NCBI GenBank assembly: GCA_026419775.2
Contig: JAOPGA020001307.1
Span: 1-33,889, forward strand
Length of the DNA stretch: 33,889 nucleotides
Reading direction: 5' to 3'
DNA from: Acrasis kona
Taxonomy: Eukaryota; Heterolobosea; Eutetramitea; Acrasida; Acrasidae
Shown here: one piece after another, positions 9,685 through 18,317 of the stretch
Numbering within the stretch: the stretch's first letter is position 1
Layout of the letters: each line of letters begins with the position of its first letter
Program-made: the position numbers and the translations under genes
Notes under the pieces: generated by a model
What the model was told of the DNA's origin: nothing
The model's input: only the letters and a program-made list of their open reading frames with translations
Database searches by the model: none

Positions 9685-9858
9685 TTAGTTGCTTGTGTTT
9701 GTTGTTGGTTGGCTGTAGCGATCTGGTTCTGCATCAACATACTGGAAATTTCTATACTTCTTTAATCCAACTCTAGACATGGAATTAGATTTCAATCTTC
9801 CGAAATATTACCTTGCTAATATAAGGACACCTACGAATACAACTTGCTTGCCGTGCAT
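9685..9858 (-). CDS. 44-residue protein, two exons, possible mitochondrial subunit
   Basis: Exon 1 9812-9858 and exon 2 9685-9772, joined across a 39-nt GT-AG intron (9773-9811), encode a 44-residue protein. It begins MHGKQVVFVGVLILAR, a short hydrophobic N-terminus, and ends with a polar tail containing KKYRNFQYVDAEPDRYSQP. Too short to find without modelling the intron. The intron matches the others in size, and the joined frame stays open to a TAA. The layout (hydrophobic N-terminus, tyrosine-rich soluble tail) is common among tiny respiratory-chain subunits, and two neighbours also look mitochondrial; function is otherwise unknown. Confidence 0.55.
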
Positions 9859-10080
9859 CTTGTTGGAAACCTTTTTGTTTGGTTGAGTCGAATCAACTGA
9901 CGTTACAATTTACTAGTAAAGGTTTATGCGAAACTATCTGTTTATACTATCATGCTACCACCCATATTTCGTCATCTCATACATATAAATACACCCACAC
10001 GTTGGAATGTATAGTAAATTCACATTTTATTTTACAATTCTACTAGCCAATCATTTGTCAACCAACTATTAAAATAAAGC

Positions 10081-10578
10081 ATGTCCCTTCTATCACAACT
10101 CATCCGTGAAGGTGCCGATAAAACAGCAGCACGCTATGCTGAACTTCGCCAAGCTGAGGCAATTGAATTGGAAACCCCAATGACTGGAGAAAAACTTGAA
10201 AAAGAAATTAGAAGATATCGCGATACAAGGAACGCCAGCAATTGGTTCACTTGGTTAAGAGCACACAAAGGAAAGGGTGCTTACGCCGATTTCAAGGATG
10301 ACAATTTCTTTAAATACCGTGTCAAGCAAATTTTAAAACCACAAAACTTTGTCTTTTTTGTATCCGCTTTGACAGCTTACGCAATTTCTAAGATTATTGC
10401 TTCCAAGCTTACCGCTGGTGATCCAGATTGGTACCTAAAGGATGAGGGCTTGTTCCCATACGGAATGCCAGGAAGAAACCCCAAACTAAACGCTCATTTG
10501 GAGCATTTACTTCATGAAGATAATGAACAAGGAATCATCTTGCCCAAAGCATCTAAATCCCACGACCACCACCATTAA
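10081..10578 (+). CDS. Putative mitochondrial inner-membrane protein
   Basis: 165 residues, intronless. The N-terminal half is charged and helical (EKLEKEIRRYRDTRNASNWFTWL). One probable membrane segment sits near residues 94-108 (FVFFVSALTAYAISKII), followed by a GDPDWYLKDEGLFPYG loop and a His-rich tail (SHDHHH). No secretory signal. The single helix between a charged matrix-type head and a soluble tail resembles accessory subunits of respiratory complexes, but I cannot name one. The 5' leader is AT-rich. Upstream, 9859-10080 shows no further gene. Confidence 0.65.
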   Translation: MSLLSQLIREGADKTAARYAELRQAEAIELETPMTGEKLEKEIRRYRDTRNASNWFTWLRAHKGKGAYADFKDDNFFKYRVKQILKPQNFVFFVSALTAYAISKIIASKLTAGDPDWYLKDEGLFPYGMPGRNPKLNAHLEHLLHEDNEQGIILPKASKSHDHHH

Positions 10579-10787
10579 ACTCATGCATGGGAAGCAATGT
10601 AAGATTTTAAAGGGAACACTTTGATAAAGAATGTTTTAAATAATTTTGTTGGTCATGAAAAATTGTTTTTAATTAGAGTGGGAAATGAGTGTTTAGTAAT
10701 AATGATTGTTTATTGTAGGCGTAAAAGAGATCCTTGTTGATGATGACCTGGTGCGAATTAATGCGTTAATTCCCACATTAAGTGACT

Positions 10788-11018
10788 TTAATCCTTCTTT
10801 GGTTTCTCCGACGATATGTACTTGTCATACAATCCTTCAAATCCATCATTTGCAATCAGGAAGACGCCAGCTGAAACTCCAACTAAGCCCGCTGCGATGT
10901 ATGGTCCAATCTCTTTGAGTTTTTGATTGCCATCCTTTGGCTGAATCTCCTGGAGCAAACATTTGTTTGTGCTAAATGATCGTTTCAACACGACGCTGCA
11001 TAGTCTATTACTCAACAT
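10788..11018 (-). CDS. Small mitochondrial membrane protein
   Basis: 76 residues from the ATG at 11018. The first 19 (MLSNRLCSVVLKRSFSTNK) form an amphipathic, Arg/Lys-bearing, acid-free presequence ending near RSFST, typical of matrix import. One transmembrane helix follows (IGPYIAAGLVGVSAGVFLIA, about residues 38-57), then a short charged tail (SSEKPKKD). Size and layout suggest an accessory subunit of an inner-membrane complex. The start of the dioxygenase gene's 3' end (11082) is 63 bases away on the same strand. Confidence 0.7.
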   Translation of the reverse strand: MLSNRLCSVVLKRSFSTNKCLLQEIQPKDGNQKLKEIGPYIAAGLVGVSAGVFLIANDGFEGLYDKYISSEKPKKD

Positions 11019-11081
11019 ATGTACTTTACAAAATTAACACGGGTTAGTTGTTATAGTACACATTGTTTATTCATTCACATA

Positions 11082-11975
11082 TTATTTCCACAGGTATGAA
11101 CCTAATTTAACGGCACCCATACTCCAATCTAGCACTCTCTTTCCTCTGACGTTTCCACCGGCACCTGCAGCAACGAAAAGAGGCATTAAATGTTCAGAAG
11201 CACCGCGAGGTTGACATTCCCTACTTAATGGCATGCTTTCCCAATTGGACAATTTGAGATTTCTATCTTGTGGTTCTGCCTCGCAGGCCTCATCAAGAGC
11301 CTTTTCAAACTTGTCGTTGGAGAATCCACTACCACCTTGCATCAGTCTTCTGAGCATCGACATGTTATGGAAGGACATTCCAGACCCAATGATGGCAACA
11401 CCTTCATCTCTCAATGGCTCCAAAGCATTACCCATCTTCAAGTGCATTGAAGCGTCCTGAGAGGATAAACAACTGAGTTGTACAATGGGAACAGAGGCCT
11501 CTGGAAGTAGAATTTTAAGAGGTACAAAAGTTCCATGGTCCCAACCACGCTTGCTATCCAACTTGGGCGAGAATCCTGCCTTCTTGAGTAGCTCCGCTGC
11601 CTTCTCAGCCACACTTGGTTCGCCAGGTGCTGGATATTTTACTTTGTACGTCTCGGGTGGAAATCCGTAGTAGTCATAATATAATTCGTGCTTAGGTGCG
11701 GATGAGATGTGGGGTTCTGATTCTTCCCAATGTGCTGTTACCAGTATAATGGCCTTTGGCAATTCACCATTGTTCTTTAAATACTTTCTTGCCTCTCCTG
11801 TTAAGAATTTAATCATGCCATCGTGCATACGGTCGTTCATTAATGGCATAGGTCCACCGCCGTGTGGAATGAACATTGATGGAGCTCTGTTCTGTGTCAA
11901 GGTCATAATTCTTCCTCTGATAAGTAGAGATATAGAAACAACTATTGCTATTGCTAAAATTGAAATTTTTTTCAT
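11082..11975 (-). CDS. Extradiol aromatic-ring-opening dioxygenase (LigB/DODA type) with N-terminal anchor
   Basis: 297 residues. Residues 4-19 (ISILAIAIVVSISLLI) are hydrophobic, a signal peptide or anchor not usual in this family. The rest matches class III extradiol dioxygenases of the DOPA-4,5-dioxygenase/YgiD group: FIPHGGGPMPL (His38), ILVTAHWEES (His82), GFPPETYKVKYPAPG, WDHGTFVPLKILLP, GSGMSFHNM and ASEHLMPLFVAAGA near the C-terminus. The early His residues and the late His are the expected non-haem Fe/Zn ligands and catalytic base. Substrate is probably a catechol such as DOPA or caffeate. The added hydrophobic N-terminus suggests work in or beyond the secretory pathway. No intron. 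Confidence 0.88.
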   Translation of the reverse strand: MKKISILAIAIVVSISLLIRGRIMTLTQNRAPSMFIPHGGGPMPLMNDRMHDGMIKFLTGEARKYLKNNGELPKAIILVTAHWEESEPHISSAPKHELYYDYYGFPPETYKVKYPAPGEPSVAEKAAELLKKAGFSPKLDSKRGWDHGTFVPLKILLPEASVPIVQLSCLSSQDASMHLKMGNALEPLRDEGVAIIGSGMSFHNMSMLRRLMQGGSGFSNDKFEKALDEACEAEPQDRNLKLSNWESMPLSRECQPRGASEHLMPLFVAAGAGGNVRGKRVLDWSMGAVKLGSYLWK

Positions 11976-12190
11976 GCTTTAAAACATGTCTAAATCCCCC
12001 CTGCGTAGAAATGCGCTGAATCATTTCACCGACATGTAAATGCTTACAAAAACATTCATTTCACCGTAGTTATTCAATCAATTGATAACACAAAACATTA
12101 TCAATACAGAAGCGTGTACAGCATTGTTTGAACAAATTTTAGAATTTTTTGTTCTCTTGTTTTTCTGTCATTGTAATCTGAGGGAGCTCG

Positions 12191-12328
12191 ATGGCTTTGA
12201 ACGCCAACAACAACCTTCTCGGCGGTCTGTATAATAATTATCGCAGTCATGTCAATAAGAAGACAATGTTAATAAGAAGTTATTATATCAAGCATTCTTT
12301 TAATTTTTATGACTTTACCCAATTTTAA
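12191..12328 (+). other. Short open frame, uncertain
   Basis: A 45-codon plus-strand frame starts MALNANNNLLGGLYNNYRSH. It is Asn-rich early and aromatic-rich later, with no signal or partner exon that I could define. It fills most of the gap between the dioxygenase start (11975) and the Cys-rich gene end (12337); 11976-12190 shows nothing else. It may be chance. Confidence 0.15.
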
Positions 12329-12336
12329 CGCACAAT

Positions 12337-12938
12337 CTATATCGATCTTCCTGCTCTCGAGTTTGCTCCGACAATAGGTGGAGTTACACCTGCCAAATAC
12401 ATAGCCAACTTGAACTTATCCCCATAGATATTAAAATCCTTGTTGGTAGGAATACAGCCACCATGCTTAGCGCAGCCAACAAGAGCGGAATAGAGAAGTT
12501 TATAATCTGCTCCTTGCAAGTTTGTGAGGTTTTTACACCCGACAACCTTCCTACAACCGTATCCGATAAACCTTCTTGCGCAGGAACTAAACATATTAAC
12601 ATCGTAGTACTGACTAGCACTCACCCAGTATCTAACTTTGCTCAGACAATCCACTTGGCACTATTACTTTTAATTTCAAGAAAATGAAAGCAACTTACTT
12701 TAACACATTCAGTTCCCTTAACTCCTCTAAATGGTAAAGAGCTAGATGACAAGGAGTAGTCGAACACAACGTCGTTAATTGAAGACTGGGCAATATTCAC
12801 TAGATCCCACCAGTTATTTGTTTTTACACTCAACGCCCTATTTCCGTTGGAGAATCTTGACATAGGACAAAGACTGTCACTGCACTGTGCAAGGCAAAGT
12901 AGTGAAAGAATCACTAGCACATAGCTTAGGGTCTTCAT
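12337..12938 (-). CDS. Secreted cysteine-rich protein, two exons
   Basis: Exon 1 12699-12938 (80 codons) and exon 2 12337-12660 (107 codons plus stop) join across a 38-nt intron (12661-12698, GTAAGT...TAATAG), giving 187 residues. The start is the ATG at 12938; a GTG farther out is not used. Residues 1-20 (MKTLSYVLVILSLLCLAQCS) are a signal peptide. The mature protein has about ten Cys, including CVK-CQVDCLSK at the splice junction, RRFIGYGCRKVVGC and GCAKHGGCIP, so a disulfide-rich secreted domain is likely. Family not recognised. The nearer AG at the 3' splice site would give an immediate stop, so the more distal AG is chosen. Confidence 0.75.
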
Positions 12939-13331
12939 TGAATGCTTTGAAAGAAATGATGTCACTGTCAGTGTCACCTTCACGAATATAAACTAATAAA
13001 AATATAACCGTTTGCGTTAAAAGTGGGTGATGCCTAAAAAAAGTACTATCCATATGGCGTTAGCCATGGATTAAAAAGGACGCATTGGAGTATGTACTCC
13101 GCAGATTCTGCTGTGTTAGTGTATATTTAGCCCCGAGCAATTTCTTTCGGAAAGCTCCACACAAACATGCTAAAGAGTTCATTTATTAAGAACAATGACT
13201 AATCCGAAGGCTAATACAACAACGATAGTTGTTCTACACAGTATATACAATTGCGATACATAAATAGTGCGGTACCAGTTATTGTGTTACTGCACAGTGT
13301 AAAATTGTAAACAATCAACCGAGTTCCTCTG
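12939..13331. other. Intergenic, no gene seen
   Basis: AT-rich spacer between divergent genes. It holds AATATAAACT (about 12985), TATA-like for the Cys-rich gene on the minus strand. I see no reading frame with a credible start and no RNA gene. Confidence 0.5.
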
Positions 13332-13833
13332 ATGTCGATAACATTCAAAACACTTGACATTTCAAGTTTAAATAGAGTTGATGATTTAGAGTCTTCTTCA
13401 TACCCCTCTGATGAGAAAGCTAGCACGACAAACTTGAAATACAGATTAGAGAATGCTTCAAATTTATTTTTAGGCATGTACATTTCAAGCGAACACAACA
13501 TCAGTAATCTAATTGGATACACGTGTAGCACCAAATCAGCGTCAGACACATTAACCCACGACACCATAGTTTAAAAATGATGATCAGGGTACATTGTTGT
13601 GCATTCACAGTGTTGTTGTGGATCCAAAATACAGAAGACAAGGACTTGCAATAAAAATGATGAAGGCATACATTTCTCACATCAAGACCACGGAACCTCA
13701 AGTCAACAAAATTATGCTTTTGTCAAAGTCAAATCTAATAAAGCTCTACGAACAGTGCGGATTCACATTGATAGGGCCATCTAACGTAACTCATGGGCAG
13801 GAGACATGGTATGATTTACAATTGGAATTGTAA
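13332..13833 (+). CDS. Arylalkylamine N-acetyltransferase-like GNAT, frame break at 13569-13574
   Basis: The first frame (ATG 13332) has the family start: ESSSYPSDEKAS, RLENASNLFLGMY, LIGYTCST, SDTLTHDTI. The second holds GTLLCIHSVVVDPKYRRQGLA (the acetyl-CoA-binding R/Q-x-x-G-x-A motif) and KLYEQCGFTLIGPS. The two frames differ by one base across ATA GTT TAA. Three readings exist: a one-base overcall in the TTT or AAAAA run, which restores VKNDDQ and keeps the family length; a +1 frameshift at GTT-TAA; or a 19-nt intron (13569-13587). The first fits best. The intact enzyme (about 167 residues) would acetylate arylalkylamines such as serotonin, or polyamines, using acetyl-CoA. Confidence 0.8.
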
Positions 13834-13937
13834 TTTACATTAAACTCTTTTTTCAAAACTAACTGATGTTATATTCACTTTTGACACCATGTGAGTGAAT
13901 AAGATATAGTTGTAAAAAATTAACATTATTTTATTAT

Positions 13938-15370
13938 TTATCGTGGAGCTGTGACACAGTTGTATGGGGCATCTCCTACGCAAACACCAAATGAATCTTC
14001 TCCATTACCTTCACCCTTCCATGGTTCACGGAACAATTCAAATATCACGACTGGTGCTCTTTCCCTTCTGAACTCATCCACAATTTGTTGCATGGCAAGT
14101 CTTTGGTCGTTGTCACTTGTTGCAGCACAGCCTCTGGCTCCGTGGTTGTTTCCGGGCCAACCTATCAAGTTAATGTGAAAAAAACAAAATATATCATACC
14201 TGCTTCGGTAATCAAAACTAATTTGCCGCTGTACTTGTTCTTTGCTTGTCTGTATAAATTGATGGTCTTCAAACCAGCTTCGTTAGCATGTGAACATCCA
14301 CCAAAGTAATTATCAAAGAATGGATACAAATTGACACCAATGTAGTCAACTTCGTCAGCCATACGCCAGTATTGGTTGAACCAACCTATGGAATAAGAAT
14401 GGTGTGAGCGTAACGAAACATACTTGGTGAAGCATCATTGATACCGACTGGAACCTTGACTGCATCACGAATTCCTCTGATGCAAGCTCTGATGGTTTGC
14501 TCAACATACGCTTGTTGTCCTTGGTTACGTACAAATAGTTCGCTACCACAACTGACACCCAAGATGGTATCAGTACCAACCTGTTGAACTGCAGCGATGG
14601 CACTGTTGATTGCAGCGGTGTTGTCACCTAGGTTCAACCATACGATTCCGTGCACCTTGATTCCCTTCGATTTGGCAATCTTGGCGATTCTGGCATCTAA
14701 GCCGTACAATTGGATGCATCTTTGAATGTGTAAAAGAAAAATGTCAATTAAATCCTTACCTAAAGCCAGTGTCTCTAATCATAATGTCCAGCAACCTGTT
14801 AACTAGATCGTCGGGAACATGAGCTCCTGGACCGAAACCTCTAACGTATGGCCCAAATGCAATGCATCCTGGTGAACCTCCGCTTGGGGTGAACGCATCT
14901 TGTAGGGCTCTTAGAGAGGGAGGTGCTGGTGGTGCAGGTGGTGAAGGCCCTGGTCCTGGTCCTTTCTTTACACAGTTGCACCTATCTCCTCCGGATGACT
15001 CCCATCCGGCTTCCCACCAATGAACGAAACCTTGGAAATTAGAATCAAACAACAAACATGAAAATACCTGCAGGGCAAGTCCAGCATGGAGATCCCGGAG
15101 TACAAGCACACCTATCAGCACTTGATGGCCATCCTGCTTCCCACTGATAAAGTTAACTTTTAAACATCAATATACACAGTACCCAATGAATTTGTCCTAA
15201 AGAATTAATACCACTAAAAGTTATTACTTACCTGCAGGACAAGCCCAGCAATCAGTAGGAATCTTTCCACCATTGTCCTTGACAAGCACCTCGACTTCAG
15301 TGCATACGGCAACCTCCAATAGCAAGCCAACAGAGATTATCACCAACAGCAGGTGAGCAGTTGGTGTCAT
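13938..15370 (-). CDS. Secreted GH17 beta-1,3-glucanase with duplicated N-terminal Trp/Cys module, seven exons
   Basis: Exons (minus): 15232-15370, 15183-15196, 15068-15143, 14760-15030, 14424-14719, 14200-14385, 13938-14161. Introns are 35, 39, 37, 40, 38 and 38 nt, all GT-AG; the joined frame is 401 residues. A signal peptide (HLLLVIISVGLLLEVAVC) is followed by two copies of a module, CPAG-x-x-HWWEAGW-x-SS-x-D-R-C-x-C, perhaps a carbohydrate-binding unit, then a Pro/Ala/Gly linker (PSPPAPPAPP). The GH17 barrel has FGPYVRGFGPGAHVPDD, GFRCIQLYGLDARI, VHGIVWLNLGDN, GVSCGSELFVRN (acid/base Glu; the usual GNE is GSE) and LITEAGWPGNN (nucleophile Glu). It should cleave beta-1,3-glucans of fungal or algal walls outside the cell or in phagosomes. 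Confidence 0.88.
15183..15196 (-). other. 14-nt micro-exon of the GH17 gene
   Basis: GACAAATTCATTGG (minus strand) is flanked by a 35-nt and a 39-nt GT-AG intron. Including it gives CPAG-QIHW-WEAGW, matching the second module copy CPAG-FVHW-WEAGW residue for residue in length. No other use of the local AG and GT sites gives an open frame. Confidence 0.75.
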
Positions 15371-15561
15371 TTTGTTATTTGTTGTCTATGTGGAGTTCTT
15401 TCGGAGTGGAGTTTTATTTAAATGTGTGTTGTTGACATAAAAGTAATGGATAACAGGAGAATATTTTTTGATTGACATATTTTCCCTCAACCGTATGTCA
15501 TGTGAAAAAATGTCGTAAGAAATATTACAGAAACAAGTTTGCAAAATTCAAGACGTTTTAT

Positions 15562-18086
15562 TTAAAATTGAGTCCACACATAATAAGCAGCAGAATTATC
15601 CACCCAATACTGATAAGTAATCTTATTTGCACCAGACGCACCGATTCTAGTCTCGTTCTTGAACTGACTCCAATCGCTCCACTTTCCATCTCCCACCTTA
15701 CTCCTCATGAGCTCAGCTCCAACAGCCTTGTGTCTCACCACAACATCGCCGCCCTCTCTCCTCACCACCATCCCAGCATCAAAAGTAGCTTTTGGATTAA
15801 TGATCACGTTATCCTGCTTACCCACTCTAAATCGACTCTGGAACGCACCAAACATGCTTGTACCAAAAGTACTCCTCGCTCCGTCCAAGTTGATAAAGTT
15901 TACGCCTTGCTTCACGAAAGGCCTCGCGTCCAATTCCACGCTTCGAGGAGAGACGATCCTCACGTTGTTCACCTTCTTCTTGTTCACGTAAATGCTATCG
16001 ACCACGCTATCCATGGCCACGTCCACGTTGAATCGAATCGACACCGTCGACAAGTCGTTCGCTTCGACCACCGAGTCATGCTTAGGATGAATTCGATCCA
16101 CCGCCGGATCCAATCCCTTGACCATGCTCTTCTTGACGAACACCTTCACGCCGTAACCAGGTACTTTGAGGTAACCTATCGATCCCTCGCCCCTGGCAAG
16201 TCGTAACTCTCCTTCATATCATCGCTCAGCACGTTCACGATCGTATCTCCTTGATTCCATCCGGTGATGAACTTGCCGATGCTGCCGCCCGCTTCCAACG
16301 TTTCTCTCCAAGTGTTCCATACCACCAAAACATGTTGATCGGCTGCACCGCACGACCTGCTGAATGCATAAATACCATTTCCGTTCTGGCTCTGTCTCCA
16401 CCTCTCCAAAACTTGATCGCAGCTTCTTAGGTTCTTGTATAGCCTCCTCAGGTTCATCAACTTTGCGTTCCATTTGAATTGAGAGTGACAGTAATCAAAG
16501 TTATCGGTTTCGCATGGATTGCGTCCTTCTACGGTGGGCAAATCCTTCCATGCCAAAGAGGTGCTCATGTCCTCTCTTCCCCATCCGTCCAGTGCGGTTC
16601 CCATCGTTTTGAAACCTTGTTCGTCTCCGTAGTAGAAACTAGGGATGCCTGGGAACAAACTAATGATTGCGGACGATAGGTCGGATCTTTGAAAACCATC
16701 ATCGATGGTGCTCATTCTGAATTGATCGTGATTGTTATAAAAGTTCAAGTGTCTGTATTGAGGTTGATTGTTGCGGTTGGGATTGGCCCAGTCGTACTTG
16801 ATGAGATCGTCGTCGAACGAATCCTTGATGCCGCTTAATGTTTTGGTGTCGGATTTTTTGATGGCTGTTTCGAACCACCAATAGATTGGATAATTGATCC
16901 CAGCGTCCATCGTTGCTACTTTTCCAATGTATTGATCCTTTCCGTACATGTTCGGCGATTTGCCTCTTCCTGTCATCGTGGACGATCTTTCCTTCGGACT
17001 GCATGTGAGTGATTGGCGAGATTGAACGCTTACCAGAAGAATTCTCCTACAATGTAAAAGTTATCCTTTCCCAACTTCTTTGCGTAATTCTTGACGGCTG
17101 GCGCCCATCTCTGGAAGAATTCTAACGGGACTTGCATGGGAGTGTCCATGCGGATGCCATCAATGTCGACGGAGGCGATCAATGATTTGGTCATTGCGAT
17201 AATCTTGTCTTGGACTCTGGGATGAGTGGTCCTTAGGTCATCCATGATTCCATAAATCTTTCCCAAATGATTCTGGTAGACGTCGCCGTAGTCGCTCAAA
17301 TCACCATTGTGATGAAAGTCGCTGTACCAGTAGGATCCTTTGCCAGTGTCATGTTTGGGCAGACCATCATAACCATATAATGTGCAGTATTGGCCGTCGT
17401 TGAAGAATGTGTTGTTGACCAAAAAATCTTGGTAAACATTGTTGGGATCTCTTGGATATAGATGGTATTCTCCATCATGAAGGCGGAATGGAGCGCCGTC
17501 GTGTTCGTGACCCTCAAAGTATAGCAGGTTGGCCATGTGGTTGGCTACAATGTCGACGATGACCTTGATGCCTCTCTTGTGTGCTTCGTTGACCATGTCA
17601 CGGAACTCTTCAAGAGTGCCGAAGCGGTCGTCGAGCACCGTGAAATCGACTTGGGCGTAGGCATGGTATGAATTGAATTGATTTTGGAATACTGGAGAAA
17701 CCCAGATGGTGGTGTACCCTAGCGCCTTGATGTAGTCGAGTTTGTTCTTGATGCCGACATAATCACCTCCGTGACGGTAATCAACTTTGCCCAAATCATA
17801 ACCACCGTATCTACCCTCATTGTTGCTTGGATTTCCATCTCCGAATCTATAATAGTTAGTCGCAAATGTTGGTAGATACCCACCTGTCTGTAATGAATTG
17901 ATAAAAACTTTCTTCACGCCAATCGTTTGGGGAGGGGTAGTACTTGTGACCAGGCCACTCTCCGTAATAGTTTAGAGGATCAAACTTTGTGTTCATGTTG
18001 ACGTTCCATGCTTTATTCTCTGGAGTGTTGCGAGCAGCAAACACTACACAAAAAAGCAATATTGACGCTATTGCCAATCGTCTCAT
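15562..18086 (-). CDS. Secreted GH13 alpha-amylase with C-terminal Ig-like region, frame break near 16184
   Basis: Exons 17884-18086, 17034-17846 and 15562-16998; introns 37 nt (17847-17883) and 35 nt (16999-17033). Start at the second ATG, giving a clean signal peptide (MRRLAIASILLFCVVFAA); an upstream ATG at 18125 is possible. GH13 motifs: DIVANHMANL (region I), DIDGIRMDTP (nucleophile Asp), FYIVGEFF (acid Glu) and FYNNHDQFRM (transition-state Asp), in order. After the barrel, one base appears missing in a G run (CCC at 16184-16186, plus strand): frame one ends PGARDR, while the other reads GSIGYLKVPGYGVKVFVKK without gap. The last 190 residues (HPKHDSVVEANDLSTVSIRF, VAMDSVVDS) look like bacterial-type Ig domains. 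About 817 residues if intact. It hydrolyses alpha-1,4-glucans extracellularly or in lysosomes. Confidence 0.9.
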
Positions 18087-18174
18087 TTTTTGTGTGGATA
18101 GATATTCCGACCAAAGTCCGTTCATTTATCCGGGAGTCGATTCAAAAACCATGACATTAACAACCATTCACATC

Positions 18175-18184
18175 CTTATATAAG
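18175..18184 (-). promoter_or_regulatory. TATA box of the amylase gene
   Basis: CTTATATAAG, palindromic, lies about 90 bases upstream of the chosen ATG (18086) and 50 upstream of the alternative ATG (18125). The rest of 18087-18317 shows no gene. Confidence 0.45.
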
Positions 18185-18317
18185 GAAGACTCTTGTTCAA
18201 CGTACACATTTTCAGACTTGCACTTTATGATTGGACTACACCTTTAACAAATTTTCGTAAACACCAAACCATCACTACCAGTCAAACACAAAACACATTT
18301 CACACAAGAGTATAAAT

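Noticed and set aside
13211-13567. Minus-strand 118-residue frame opposite the GNAT gene
   Set aside because: Antisense of a recognisable acetyltransferase; no domain of its own.
15472-16206. Plus-strand 244-residue frame
   Set aside because: Antisense of the amylase C-terminal region; rich in Ser, His and Pro without any domain.
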